Shown: positions 15,852-24,046 of the stretch, piece by piece
How positions within the stretch are numbered: the first letter of the stretch is position 1
Layout: every line of letters starts with the position of its first letter
Assembly: GCA_035518635.1 (NCBI GenBank)
Contig: DATIXI010000037.1
Location: 1 to 64,000, forward strand
Reading direction: 5' to 3'
DNA: 64,000 bases
Source: AC-32 sp035518635
Lineage (GTDB): Bacteria; Actinomycetota; Thermoleophilia; Gaiellales; Gaiellaceae
Notes under the pieces: model-generated
What the model saw: only the letters and a program-made list of their open reading frames with translations
What the model was told of the DNA's origin: nothing
Database searches by the model: none
Position numbers and translations under genes: made by a program

Positions 15852-17438
15852 CTACTCGGCAGAGAGCAGCAGCGGGTAATGCGGTTGGCCGCCGTCGTGC
15901 ACGTCGATCTCGAGCTCCGGATGGCGCGCGGTGAGCTCCTCCAGGAGACCGTTCAGCGGGGGCGCATCCTCGCCGGTCAGAAGCGTGAGCAGGTCGCGGG
16001 GCTCGGCGAGCAGACCCTCGGCAACTGCTCCTGCGACGTCGGTGAACGCGGGGCCGGCGGCGACCGCCCGCTCGTCCAGGAGGCCGAGGAAATCGCCTTC
16101 GCTGGCTGAGACCCCGTCGACGGCGGCGCTCCGCGAGGCGACGGTGACCTCGCCCGTCGCCAGCCCGTCCAGCGCGTCGCGCATCTCGGCCGCGTTCTCC
16201 TCTGCAGAGCGCTCGGCATTGAACGCGACGAGCGCAGCGAGCCCCGCCTGGAGGGAGCGCGTGGGAACGACCTGGACCGGCCTGCGCGCGAGACGCGCCG
16301 CCTGCTCCGCTGCCATGACCACGTTCGCGTTGTTCGGCAGCAGCACGACCTCGGCGGCGCCCGTCCGCTCGACCGCCGCGAGCAGGTCTGCCGTCGGCGG
16401 GTTCATGGTCTGACCGCCCTCGACGAGCCCGATCGCCCCGAGGCTTTCGAACAGCCGCCGGTTCCCTTCGCCCGCCACGACCGCCACGACCGCGCTCCGC
16501 GCCTCCTGGTCGGCGACCGCCTCGAGCAACCGCTCCTCGCGCTCCTCGGTCTGCGCGTGCATGTCGGCGATCTCGACCGCCTCGATCACGCCCGCCGCCG
16601 TGCCGAGCGAGAGCGCGGACCCCGGGTCGTCCGTGTGGACGTGCACCCGAAGCGCGGTCGGGTCGCCCACGACGAGGAGCGAGTCGCCGAGCCGCTCGAG
16701 CTCGCGCTCGAGCCCGTTCGCGTCGAGATCGGTGCCCTCGATCACGAACGTCGTGCAGTAGCGGAACTCCGACAGCTCCTGGTGCACCGCCTCGACCGGC
16801 AGGCGCTCGGCGGGCCGGGCCTCGGGCAACTCCTCGCCGGCTGCCGCGGCCGCGAGGCCACGCACGAGCTCGAGAAGGCCCGCGCCGCCCGCGTCGACGA
16901 CGCCTGCTTGACGGAGGACGTCGAGCTGCTCCTCCGTCCGGGCGACGGCCGCCTCCCCGTGCTGCACGAGCGCCGCGAGCAGGTCGGCCGTGTCGAGCTC
17001 GGCGGTCGCGCGGGTCTCGGCCTCCTCCGCCAGCGCGCGGACAACGGTCAGCATCGTCCCCTCGACCGGCTTGCGAACCGCGCGGTAGGCCGCATCGCTT
17101 CCTCCCCGAAGCGACCGCGCGATCGCGGGCGCGTCGACCCGACCGGGCCGGCCGAGCTCCTCCGCGACCCCGCGGACGATCTGGGACAGGATCACCCCGG
17201 AGTTGCCCCGCGCGCTCATCAACGCGGCGCGCGTGACCTCGTGGGCGAGCTGCTGACGGTCAGTCGTTGTCGCAGTGTCGAGCGCCTCGATGATCCCCTG
17301 GACCGTGAGGGCCAGGTTGGTGCCGGTGTCGCCATCGGGCACGGGGTAGACGTTGAGGTCGTCGATCCGCTGCCGGCTGCGCTCGATCGAGGCGCGGGCG
17401 GCGCGGACGAGATCTCGAAGGTCGTCCAGCTCCGTCAT
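15852..17438 (-). CDS. fakA: Fatty acid kinase catalytic subunit (YloV/FakA, DAK2 domain)
   Basis: A 528-residue protein of the YloV family. The N-terminal DhaL/DAK2 nucleotide-binding domain (about residues 8-200) has DDLNVYPVPDGDTGTNLAL and SARGNSGVILSQIVRG. A middle and a C-terminal domain follow, with LPNNANVVMAAEQAA, typical of FakA, which phosphorylates fatty acids held by a DegV-type FakB. Expected length about 550. ATG 17438 overlaps the asp23 stop (ATGA). The asp23-fakA pair is conserved and usually precedes recG; here recG is more than 5 kb away, beyond the redox operon. Confidence 0.93.
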   Translation of the reverse strand: MTELDDLRDLVRAARASIERSRQRIDDLNVYPVPDGDTGTNLALTVQGIIEALDTATTTDRQQLAHEVTRAALMSARGNSGVILSQIVRGVAEELGRPGRVDAPAIARSLRGGSDAAYRAVRKPVEGTMLTVVRALAEEAETRATAELDTADLLAALVQHGEAAVARTEEQLDVLRQAGVVDAGGAGLLELVRGLAAAAAGEELPEARPAERLPVEAVHQELSEFRYCTTFVIEGTDLDANGLERELERLGDSLLVVGDPTALRVHVHTDDPGSALSLGTAAGVIEAVEIADMHAQTEEREERLLEAVADQEARSAVVAVVAGEGNRRLFESLGAIGLVEGGQTMNPPTADLLAAVERTGAAEVVLLPNNANVVMAAEQAARLARRPVQVVPTRSLQAGLAALVAFNAERSAEENAAEMRDALDGLATGEVTVASRSAAVDGVSASEGDFLGLLDERAVAAGPAFTDVAGAVAEGLLAEPRDLLTLLTGEDAPPLNGLLEELTARHPELEIDVHDGGQPHYPLLLSAE

Positions 17439-17815
17439 GCGGACCGCTTCACGGCCTGGATGTGGACGTCGACCGAGACGACCGGGAGGCCCGTCAGCCG
17501 CTCGACCTCGTACGCGACGCGAGAGCGGACGGTCGCGGCGACCTCGGCGAGGTTGAGCCCGTACTCGACGACGACGTAGAGGTCGATCGCAGCCGCCCCC
17601 TCCTGGTTGCGAACGACGATGCCGCGGCGCGCCCGCCCGCGCGGGAGCATCCGGGTCACCCGCTCGCGCGCGGCGCCCGGGGCCCGCAGCGACATGCCGA
17701 CGACCCCGTAGCACTCGGCCGCCGTGCGGCCGACGATCTGCGCCACCGCGTCGGGCGAGATCGCGATCCGCCCGAGCGGCGACGGCACGACAAGAGCGCT
17801 CTCCGTCTCCTCCAC
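17435..17815 (-). CDS. Asp23/Gls24 envelope stress protein
   Basis: A 126-residue Asp23/Gls24 (DUF322) protein. Core motifs: PLGRIAISPDAVAQIVG, the GVVGMSL turn, IDLYVVVEYGLNLAEVA, and VRSRVAYEVERLTG before SVDVHIQAV. Proteins of this family form envelope-linked complexes and often precede fakA. GTG 17815 follows AAGGG by three bases. It leads the fakA-regulator-fakB operon and overlaps fakA by four bases. The upstream spacer carries a copy of the dispersed intergenic repeat. Confidence 0.92.
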   Translation of the reverse strand: MEETESALVVPSPLGRIAISPDAVAQIVGRTAAECYGVVGMSLRAPGAARERVTRMLPRGRARRGIVVRNQEGAAAIDLYVVVEYGLNLAEVAATVRSRVAYEVERLTGLPVVSVDVHIQAVKRSA

Positions 17816-17884
17816 GACCCTTAGACGCTTCTCCCCGGCGGCCGGGTTGCGCCCGCGAGCGCGCGTTCCTCCCGTGGATCGATC

Positions 17885-17969
17885 GTCACGTTTCCGTCAC
17901 GGCCGCTTCACACACGCGTGCGCCCTTGCTCGATACGCTCGCAGCGGGGAGGAGGCCGGGTGCGCCGTA
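17885..17969. repeat. Dispersed intergenic repeat, copy A
   Basis: Starts with GTCACGTTTCCGTCAC, continues with CACACGCGTG and GATACGCTCGC and ends with GGGGAGGAGGCCGGG. The same ordered blocks occur at 22286-22370 and in shorter form at 59754-59809. All copies lie in spacers between minus-strand genes. Confidence 0.6.
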
Positions 17970-18008
17970 AACAGGGATGAAACCGGGAGCGCGGGAGCCC
18001 CGGCCTCC
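17951..18008 (-). terminator. Long-loop inverted repeat after rpmB
   Basis: GGAGGCCGGG (17951-17960) pairs perfectly with CCCGGCCTCC (17999-18008) around a 38-base loop, just past the rpmB stop. No T-run. It may end the rpmB transcript or be part of the repeat element. Confidence 0.35.
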
Positions 18009-18014
18009 GCGACG

Positions 18015-18206
18015 CTAGACGGCCTTCTCGACGCGGCCGCTCTTCAGGCAGCGCGTGCAGACGTACGCACGCGTCGGCTTCCCGTCGAGCACGAGGCGGA
18101 CGCGCTGGAGGTTCGGGTCGAAGCGCCGCTTCGTCGCCACCATCGAATGGCTCCGGTTGTGCCCGAACGAGGGCTTCTTTCCACAGATTGCGCAGACCTT
18201 TGACAC
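18015..18206 (-). CDS. rpmB: 50S ribosomal protein L28
   Basis: A 63-residue large-subunit protein. It starts MSKVCAICGKKPSFGHNRSH and has the second cysteine pair in YVCTRCLKSGRV, so four cysteines form a zinc site (the zinc-bearing L28 form). GTG 18206 lacks a Shine-Dalgarno, but TACACT lies eight bases upstream, so a leaderless mRNA is likely. It opens the conserved rpmB-asp23-fakA block. Confidence 0.96.
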   Translation of the reverse strand: MSKVCAICGKKPSFGHNRSHSMVATKRRFDPNLQRVRLVLDGKPTRAYVCTRCLKSGRVEKAV

Positions 18207-18214
18207 GGCGGTCG

Positions 18215-18220
18215 AGTGTA
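18215..18220 (-). promoter_or_regulatory. Candidate -10 box of rpmB
   Basis: TACACT on the minus strand, eight bases before GTG 18206. Confidence 0.45.
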
Positions 18221-18248
18221 GCTGAGGCGACTACGGCGCCGCCTGCGA

Positions 18249-18277
18249 CCGCCCTCCGGCGCAAAGGCCGGAGGCGG
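18249..18277. other. Inverted repeat in the divergent rpmB/sigma-factor spacer
   Basis: CCGCCCTCCGGC, loop GCAAAG, GCCGGAGGCGG: an 11-bp stem with one bulged C. It lies between the rpmB promoter and the ribosome site of the sigma-factor gene, so it could be an operator or a leader hairpin. Confidence 0.35.
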
Positions 18278-18295
18278 ATCGGCGATAAGGAACAG

Positions 18296-18850
18296 ATGAC
18301 CGACGCCGAAGCGATACGCAGGTCACGCGAGGACGCCGAGCTCTTCCGCCCGGTCTTCGAGCGCCACTACGACCCGATTTGGCGTTATCTCCGGCGACGC
18401 CTCGGGGCCGACCTGGCGGACGACCTCGCCAGCGAGACCTTCGTCCTCGCGTTCAGGGCGCGTCGCCGTTACGAGCCCCGGGGGGAATCCGCGCTCCCGT
18501 GGCTCTACGGCATCGCGGCGAACCTCGTGGCCCGCCACCACCGCTCGGAGACCCGGCGCCTCAGGGCCTACGCCGCGCTCGGTGCTCTGCCGGCCGACGA
18601 GCTCGACACGGAAAGCCTGCTCGGGCGCCTCGCCGCGGCAGAGCGCGGCCGTTCGCTCGCCGAGGCGCTGGCTGCCCTCCGGAGAGCCGACCGCGAGACG
18701 CTGCTGCTCTCGGCGATCGGCGGCCTGACCCACGAACAAGTCGGCGAAGCCCTGGGAGTCGCCGCGGGCACGGTTGCGGCCCGCCTCCACCGCATGCGAC
18801 CCGCGCTCGTCGCCGCCATGACCTCGACCTCGATGGGAGCTCTTTCATGA
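18296..18850 (+). CDS. ECF-family RNA polymerase sigma factor
   Basis: A 184-residue alternative sigma factor. Region 2 has FERHYDPIWRYLRRRLG, DDLASETFVLAFRARRRYE and ALPWLYGIAANLVARHHR. Region 4 has LRRADRETLLLSAIGGLTH and the helix-turn-helix VGEALGVAAGTVAARLHRM. ATG 18296 has TAAGGA five bases upstream; an open frame continues upstream but is low-complexity. The next gene overlaps by four bases and is a one-helix membrane protein, as expected for its anti-sigma factor. The signal is unknown. Confidence 0.92.
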   Translation: MTDAEAIRRSREDAELFRPVFERHYDPIWRYLRRRLGADLADDLASETFVLAFRARRRYEPRGESALPWLYGIAANLVARHHRSETRRLRAYAALGALPADELDTESLLGRLAAAERGRSLAEALAALRRADRETLLLSAIGGLTHEQVGEALGVAAGTVAARLHRMRPALVAAMTSTSMGALS

Positions 18851-19596
18851 CCGACTACCTGTGTCAACTGCGGAACGAGCTTCGCCTCGACGAGCCCCTG
18901 AGCGCACCGGAGGCTGCGCGCGACCGGGCCTACGCGCGGCTCGAGGCGCTGATGGCCACCAAGGTAGGCGCAGGCCATCGTGTGCCGCGCCGCAGGGCGG
19001 CCCTGGGTCTTGCGCTTCTCATCGCCGTCCTCATCGGCGTGTTCGCGATCGCCTGGACGACCGTGCAACCGTTCGGGTTGCATCTCTTCTCCGGCTCGCA
19101 CGGGCCTCGGATCTCCGAGACGGCCCGCGAGGCCTTCGCGCTCGAGCCGCGCTCGCCGACCGGCACGATCGACCTCGACACGATCGAGCCCGCCGGGAGC
19201 TTCACGCTTCCCCAGGGGCAAGTCACCGTCTACGTGGCCCGCACCAGGACCGGGGTGGGCTGGGCGACCGTCTACGAGACCGGCAGCGGTCGGGTGGTCA
19301 CCGGATGCTCGACCCGCCTCTCACCCGAGTTCCTGCCGTTCTCGAGCAGCGGTTGCACGCCGCGCGACACGCTCCCTGGCGTCAGCGAGATCAGCGGGCT
19401 CGCCGAGCCTCCCGTCGCCTCGGTGACGCTCACGTTCGAGGACGGCCAGAAGCTCCTTCTGCCGCTCCACCACGGGGTGTTCGTCTACCTCCAGGGCGGC
19501 GAGCGCTGCGAGCGCGGCCACCGGCCGGCCTTGCTGGTCGCCCGAACCGCCGAAGGAGAGGAGCTCGGCCGGACCGAAGGCCCGTTTGACTGCTGA
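18847..19596 (+). CDS. Putative membrane anti-sigma factor
   Basis: A 249-residue protein starting in the sigma-factor stop (ATGA). The cytoplasmic N-terminal 45 residues (QLRNELRLDEPLSAPEAARD) would bind sigma. One membrane helix spans about 51-73 (AALGLALLIAVLIGVFAIAW). The outer domain of about 175 residues is beta-rich with two cysteines (VVTGCSTRLS and SSGCTPRD) and ends in an acidic GRTEGPFDC. There is no zinc-binding anti-sigma motif. Function is inferred from position and topology. Confidence 0.7.
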   Translation: MTDYLCQLRNELRLDEPLSAPEAARDRAYARLEALMATKVGAGHRVPRRRAALGLALLIAVLIGVFAIAWTTVQPFGLHLFSGSHGPRISETAREAFALEPRSPTGTIDLDTIEPAGSFTLPQGQVTVYVARTRTGVGWATVYETGSGRVVTGCSTRLSPEFLPFSSSGCTPRDTLPGVSEISGLAEPPVASVTLTFEDGQKLLLPLHHGVFVYLQGGERCERGHRPALLVARTAEGEELGRTEGPFDC

Positions 19597-19601
19597 GGCC
19601 C

Positions 19602-20375
19602 CTACGCCGGCGCTGCGCCCGCGGCGGCGCGCAGCTGCCCGAACACGTCCGCCATCTCGAGCGCGGTGCGCACTGCCTCGGCGCCTTTGTCGAGCCGATC
19701 GCGCGCCTGCTGCTCGTTGTCACACGTCAGGACGCCAAAGGCGACCGGGATCCCCGTCTCCAGCCCCGCCAGCTGGAGGCCGCTGGCGGCCTCGCTCGCG
19801 ATGTAGTCGAAGTGCGGCGTCTCGCCGCGGATGATCGCCCCGAGCGCGACGATGCACGAATACCGCCGCGTCTTCGCGAGCGCCATCGCAGCAAGCGGGA
19901 GCTCGAACGCGCCCGGAACGGGAACGACGGTGACCGCCTCACGGCCGACACCGGCTCGCTCGAGCTCGTCGAGCGCACGAGTCAGCAGTTCCCCGGTGAG
20001 CCCCCCGTTGAAGCGGCCGACCACGATCCCCACCGACCGCCTGGTGCCGCTCGGCTCGCCCTGGATGACGCCGTAGCCCTCGGGAACCTTGAGCTCGCCC
20101 GCGGCGTGGTCGGGCGGCCGGATCCGCGGAAGCTCGTCCTCCTCGGCCGGAAGCTCGTCGGCTTGGGCGGGCAGCTCCTGCGCGGCGGGCGGCTCCTCCT
20201 CTTCTTCTTCGTGCGGGGCCACCGGCTCCTCCACCGCCGGCGCGTCGGGATCCGGCCAGGGAAGAAGCTCGTCGTGGCGCTCCGGCTCGGCCTCGAGCCC
20301 GACCGGCTCCTGGGACGGCGCCTCGTCCGCCTCCGCGCCGAGGCGGAAGCGAGGCTCCTCCACTCCTCCGCTCAC
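19602..20375 (-). CDS. ribH: Lumazine synthase with long acidic N-terminal extension
   Basis: Penultimate step of riboflavin synthesis: joins the ribityl pyrimidine to dihydroxybutanone phosphate. The catalytic core is at about residues 100-245: SVGIVVGRFNGGLTGELL, VPVPGAFELPLAAMALA, GAIIRGETPHFDYIASEA with the catalytic His, and GVLTCDNEQQARDR. GTG 20375 overlaps the ribBA stop (GTGA), giving 257 residues against the usual 155. The extra 100 residues are Pro/Glu/Asp-rich (EEPVAPHEEEEEE) and likely disordered. No ATG or GTG lies near the core, so the extension seems to be translated. Confidence 0.92.
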   Translation of the reverse strand: MSGGVEEPRFRLGAEADEAPSQEPVGLEAEPERHDELLPWPDPDAPAVEEPVAPHEEEEEEPPAAQELPAQADELPAEEDELPRIRPPDHAAGELKVPEGYGVIQGEPSGTRRSVGIVVGRFNGGLTGELLTRALDELERAGVGREAVTVVPVPGAFELPLAAMALAKTRRYSCIVALGAIIRGETPHFDYIASEAASGLQLAGLETGIPVAFGVLTCDNEQQARDRLDKGAEAVRTALEMADVFGQLRAAAGAAPA

Positions 20376-21625
20376 GCGTCGGGCTCCGGCTCGAACCGCA
20401 AGTCCTGGTGGTGCAGGCGATGACCGAGCTTCGCGCGCTTCGTCGCGAGGTAGTGCCGGTTCTCGGCGCGCGGCGGCGTCTCGATCGGGACCTGTTCCAC
20501 CACGGATAGACCATAACCTTCGAGCCCGCTGATCTTCTTCGGATTGTTGGTGAGAATCCGGATCGTCGAGAGCCCGAGGTCGGCGAGGATCTGGTTTCCG
20601 ATCCCCCACTCGCGCGCGTCGGCCGGAAAGCCGAGCTCGAGGTTCGCCTCGACGGTGTCGAGGCCGCCCTCCTGCAGCTCGTACGCTCGCAGCTTGTTGA
20701 GCAGCCCGATTCCGCGCCCCTCCTGGGCCATGTACAGGAGCACGCCGCGATCCTCGGCGGCGATCTGCTGCAGGGCCTGGTCGAGCTGCTCGCCGCAATC
20801 GCAGCGCAGCGAGTGGAAGACGTCGCCCGTCAGGCACTCGGAGTGGACCCGCACGAGCACGTTCCGGACGCCGTCCACGTCGCCCTTCACGAGGGCGAGG
20901 TGATGCTTGCCGGTCAGCCGCTCCCGGAAGGCGACGGCGGTGAACTCGCCGTAGGCCGTCGGCAGCCGCACGGAGGTCGTGCGCTCGACGAGCTTCTCGG
21001 TGCGGCGCCGGTACTCGATCAGGTCGGCGACCGTGATCATCGTGATCCCGTGCCGCTCGCAGTACGGGATCAGGTCGGGGACACGCGCCATCGTCCCGTC
21101 GTCGTTCATCACCTCGCAGACCACCCCCGCCGGGTTGAGGCCGGCGAGCCTGGCGAGATCGACGGCCGCCTCGGTCTGGCCGGCGCGGCGCAGCACCCCG
21201 CCCGCGCGCGCTCGCAGCGGGAACACGTGGCCGGGTTGGACGAGGTCCTGCGGCCCCCTGCTGGGGTCGATCGCGACCTGGATCGTCCTGGAGCGGTCGG
21301 AGGCGGAGATCCCGGTGCTCACGCCTTCCCTCGCCTCGATCGAGATCGTGAACGCGGTGCCGAACGGCGTCTCGTTGCGCTCGGTCATCGGCCGGAGCAG
21401 CAGCTCCTCGCAGCGCTCCTCGGTGAGGCAGAGGCAGATTAGGCCGCGCCCGTGCGTGGCCATGAAGTTGATCGCCTCCGGCGTCGCGAACTGCGCGGCG
21501 ATCGTCAGGTCGCCCTCGTTCTCGCGGTCGGCCGCGTCGACGACGACCACGAACTTGCCCTGGCGAATGTCCTCGATCGCCTCCTCGATGGAGGCGAAAG
21601 CCGTTGCTCGCGTGGCGGTGTCCAT
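20372..21625 (-). CDS. ribBA: Bifunctional dihydroxybutanone phosphate synthase / GTP cyclohydrolase II
   Basis: A 417-residue fusion giving both riboflavin precursors. The N-terminal RibB domain (about 1-205) has VVVDAADRENEGDL and MATHGRGLICLCLT. The C-terminal RibA domain has VHSECLTGDVFHSLRCDCGE with the zinc cysteines, MAQEGRGIGLLNKLRAY and RILTNNPKKISGL. ATG 21625 is preferred; a TTG 30 bases upstream would overlap the ribE stop. It lies between ribE and ribH in a ribE-ribBA-ribH operon. Confidence 0.96.
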   Translation of the reverse strand: MDTATRATAFASIEEAIEDIRQGKFVVVVDAADRENEGDLTIAAQFATPEAINFMATHGRGLICLCLTEERCEELLLRPMTERNETPFGTAFTISIEAREGVSTGISASDRSRTIQVAIDPSRGPQDLVQPGHVFPLRARAGGVLRRAGQTEAAVDLARLAGLNPAGVVCEVMNDDGTMARVPDLIPYCERHGITMITVADLIEYRRRTEKLVERTTSVRLPTAYGEFTAVAFRERLTGKHHLALVKGDVDGVRNVLVRVHSECLTGDVFHSLRCDCGEQLDQALQQIAAEDRGVLLYMAQEGRGIGLLNKLRAYELQEGGLDTVEANLELGFPADAREWGIGNQILADLGLSTIRILTNNPKKISGLEGYGLSVVEQVPIETPPRAENRHYLATKRAKLGHRLHHQDLRFEPEPDA

Positions 21626-21644
21626 CCCCGACGGATCGTACTCC

Positions 21645-22238
21645 TCAGCGCGCAATGAGCCGCTCCACGTACTTGGCGAGCACGTCGACCTCGATGTTCA
21701 CCCGGTCGCCAGGCCCGAGCGCGGCAAGAGTCGTCTCGTTGAGCGTGTGCGGGACGAGGGCGATCTCGACGCCCTGGTCATCCAGCGAGGCGATCGTCAG
21801 CGAGACGCCGTCCACGGTGATCGAGCCCTTCTCGACGCAGTAGCGCAGGAGCTCGTCGGACACGTCGATCCTGATCCGCGATCCGTCCCCTTCTGAGTGC
21901 ATGGACAGCACCTCGCCCACGCCGTCGACGTGGCCCTGGACGTAGTGCCCGCCGAGCGGCTCGCCGGCCCTGAGAGCCGGCTCGAGGTTGACGTGTGCGC
22001 CCTCCGCGAGCTGACCGATGGTGGTGCGCGCGAGCGATTCGGGCACCGCTTCGAACACGAGCTCCCCGTCGTCGGCGGCGATCGCCGTCAGGCAGCAGCC
22101 GGCGACGGAGACGGAGTCGCCGAGGCCGGTCCGGGCGGCTGTGAGCGGAGCCGCGATCCGGAGCCGAAGCGCGCCGCCGTCGCCGTTGGGCTCCGCAGAC
22201 ACGACGCGCCCGCGCTCGCGAACGATCCCCGTGAACAT
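21645..22238 (-). CDS. ribE: Riboflavin synthase alpha chain
   Basis: Last step of riboflavin synthesis: dismutation of two lumazine molecules. The 197-residue protein has the two homologous barrels of the family, MFTGIVRERGRV with SVSVAGCCLTAI, and then LGGHYVQGHVDGVGEV with SITVDGVSLTIA. ATG 22238 lies six bases after TAGCCT with no Shine-Dalgarno, suggesting a leaderless transcript. I looked for an FMN riboswitch in the 174-base spacer upstream and did not find its conserved core. Confidence 0.96.
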   Translation of the reverse strand: MFTGIVRERGRVVSAEPNGDGGALRLRIAAPLTAARTGLGDSVSVAGCCLTAIAADDGELVFEAVPESLARTTIGQLAEGAHVNLEPALRAGEPLGGHYVQGHVDGVGEVLSMHSEGDGSRIRIDVSDELLRYCVEKGSITVDGVSLTIASLDDQGVEIALVPHTLNETTLAALGPGDRVNIEVDVLAKYVERLIAR

Positions 22239-22244
22239 GCGCCA

Positions 22245-22250
22245 AGGCTA
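22245..22250 (-). promoter_or_regulatory. Candidate -10 box of ribE-ribBA-ribH
   Basis: TAGCCT on the minus strand, six bases before ATG 22238. Confidence 0.45.
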
Positions 22251-22285
22251 CCCCCAGCAACTCGCTTCGCACGCGCGCGCCGGTC

Positions 22286-22370
22286 GTCACGCTTTCGGCA
22301 CGAATCCGCTGCGGACACGCGCGTCTTTCCCGGATACGCTCGCCTCGGGGAGGAGGCCGGGCGAACCGTA
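22286..22370. repeat. Dispersed intergenic repeat, copy B
   Basis: GTCACGCTTTCGGCAC, then GACACGCGCGT, GGATACGCTCGC and GGGGAGGAGGCCGGG. It matches copies A and C block by block. It lies between ribD and ribE. Confidence 0.6.
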
Positions 22371-22412
22371 CTAAGGGCCGACGGCGGCGCGCGTGCCGCG
22401 GCGCGAGTAGCG

Positions 22413-23357
22413 TCAGGGGTCGCGGAGGTACGCGGTCAGGAGGACGTCCTCGCCCACCGTCTCGCAGGCTAGATGACGGAGCTCGGCCGGCTCGGGCAGC
22501 GACGCCACCGGGCCCGGGCCCTCGCCCGAGAGCCGGGGTGCCACGAAGACGAGCAGCTTGTCCACGAGGCCGGCCGCGAGAAAGGACGCGGCCAGCGTAG
22601 GCCCGCCCTCGAGGAGGAGGGTCCGCACGCCTTCTCCGGCAAGCACCCGGAGCTCCTCCTCCAACGGCCCCGAGCGGAGCTCGAGCTCCGATCCCTCCGG
22701 CAGCGACCTCCGGCCGAAGGCCAGCCTGCGCGGCTGCGTCGTCGCCCCCACGTCGCGGGCCGTCAGGGCGGGATCGTCGGCCAGGACGGTGCCGGTCCCG
22801 ACCGCGACCGCGTCAGAAGCCGCCCGCAGCTCGTGCACCCGGCGGTGGCTCTCCTCGCCCGTGACCCACCGCGAGCCCGGAACCGTCACGCGCCCGTCGA
22901 GTGTCATCGCGACCTTGTAGATGACGAACGGCCGGCCCGCCGAGACCCACACCCGCCAGGCCTCGTTCTGCGCCCGGGCCTCCCACGAGTCGAGCACCTC
23001 GACCGCGACTCCCGCCGCGCGCAGCCGCTCGAACCCGTGCCCGTCGACCTTCGGGTTCGGATCGCCGACCCCCGCGACGACCCGCGCGATCCCCGCGGTG
23101 ACGACCGCGTCCGCGCAGGGCGGCGTCGCCCCGTGGTGCGAGCAGGGCTCCAGCGTCACGTAGAGCGTCGCGCCGCGCGCCGACTCCCCGGCTGCCGAGA
23201 TCGCCGCCACTTCCGCGTGCGGCGTGCCCGGGCCGTCGTACCACCCCTCCCCGACCACCTCCTCGTCGCAAACGACCACCGCGCCGACGACCGGATGGTC
23301 GCGGTCGACGCGGCCGCGCCCTCGTTCCGCCAGCTCCAGTGCCCGCTCCAGGCTCAT
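22413..23357 (-). CDS. ribD: Bifunctional riboflavin deaminase/reductase RibD
   Basis: Second and third steps of riboflavin synthesis. The 314-residue protein has an N-terminal zinc deaminase domain (HPVVGAVVV, PHAEVAAI, TLEPCSHHGATPPCADAV). The C-terminal reductase domain starts at VIYKVAMTLDGRVTVPG and has LLLEGGPTLAASFL. The start overlaps the rpe stop (ATGA). It is separated from ribE by a spacer with repeat copy B, so it belongs to the upstream priA-def-fmt-rsmB-rpe run. Confidence 0.95.
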   Translation of the reverse strand: MSLERALELAERGRGRVDRDHPVVGAVVVCDEEVVGEGWYDGPGTPHAEVAAISAAGESARGATLYVTLEPCSHHGATPPCADAVVTAGIARVVAGVGDPNPKVDGHGFERLRAAGVAVEVLDSWEARAQNEAWRVWVSAGRPFVIYKVAMTLDGRVTVPGSRWVTGEESHRRVHELRAASDAVAVGTGTVLADDPALTARDVGATTQPRRLAFGRRSLPEGSELELRSGPLEEELRVLAGEGVRTLLLEGGPTLAASFLAAGLVDKLLVFVAPRLSGEGPGPVASLPEPAELRHLACETVGEDVLLTAYLRDP

Positions 23358-24046
23358 GTCCCCGGCGTCGCCCGCTCCACGAGACCGCGATACGCCGCAG
23401 CCCGGTCCTTGTGCCCGAAGATCGACGCGCCCGCGATGAAGAGCGTCGCCCCGGCCTCCCGAAGCTCTGCGATGTTCTCCAGGCCGACACCGCCGTCCAC
23501 CTGGATCCGCATCGACTCGGGCAGCAGCTCCCGTAACGCGCGCACGCGCTCGAACGCGTCAGGGATGAACTTCTGGCCCGAGTAGCCGGGGTGCACGCTC
23601 ATGCACAGCACGAGGTCGACCTCCGCCTCCACCGCCGCGGCCGCGGCCAGCTCGACGCTCGTGTCCGGATTGAGGGCCAGGCCGACCTTGAGCCCGCGGT
23701 CCCGCGCGAGAGCGACGACGCCCTGAAGGTCAGGGCAGGTCTCGACGTGAACCGTCACGCTGTCGGCGCCCGCATCGGAGAACTGGCCGATATGCCGTTC
23801 CGGCGACTCCACCATCAGGTGGCAATCCAGGGCGCCCCCCACCGCATGCACGAGCGGCGTGACCCGCTGGAGCACGATCGGTCCCATCGTGATCGGGGGG
23901 ATGAAGTGCCCGTCCCCGACGTCGAAGTGGAAGACGCGCGCTCCGGCGCCGATGAGCCCCTCGACCTCCTCGCCCAGGCGGGAGAAATCTGCCGCGTACA
24001 GCGAGGGCTCGACCTCGATGCCGCGGGCCCAGTCCGACCAGCTCAT
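23354..24046 (-). CDS. rpe: Ribulose-phosphate 3-epimerase
   Basis: Interconverts ribulose-5-phosphate and xylulose-5-phosphate, and so supplies the pentose used in riboflavin synthesis. The 230-residue barrel has EPSLYAADFSRL, the metal-site motif VFHFDVGDGHFIPPITMGP, LDCHLMVESPER, MSVHPGYSGQKFIPD and IQVDGGVGLENI. It overlaps rsmB and ribD by four bases each, so the three are translationally chained. Confidence 0.95.
   Translation of the reverse strand: MSWSDWARGIEVEPSLYAADFSRLGEEVEGLIGAGARVFHFDVGDGHFIPPITMGPIVLQRVTPLVHAVGGALDCHLMVESPERHIGQFSDAGADSVTVHVETCPDLQGVVALARDRGLKVGLALNPDTSVELAAAAAVEAEVDLVLCMSVHPGYSGQKFIPDAFERVRALRELLPESMRIQVDGGVGLENIAELREAGATLFIAGASIFGHKDRAAAYRGLVERATPGT

Noticed and set aside
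17941..18010. Cyclic-di-AMP or other known riboswitch
   Set aside because: GGGATGAAACCGGGAGCG looks riboswitch-like, but I could not match a known aptamer, and the downstream sense genes do not fit.
22239..22412. FMN riboswitch upstream of ribE
   Set aside because: The conserved FMN aptamer core was not found on either strand; the spacer instead holds repeat copy B and a -10 box.
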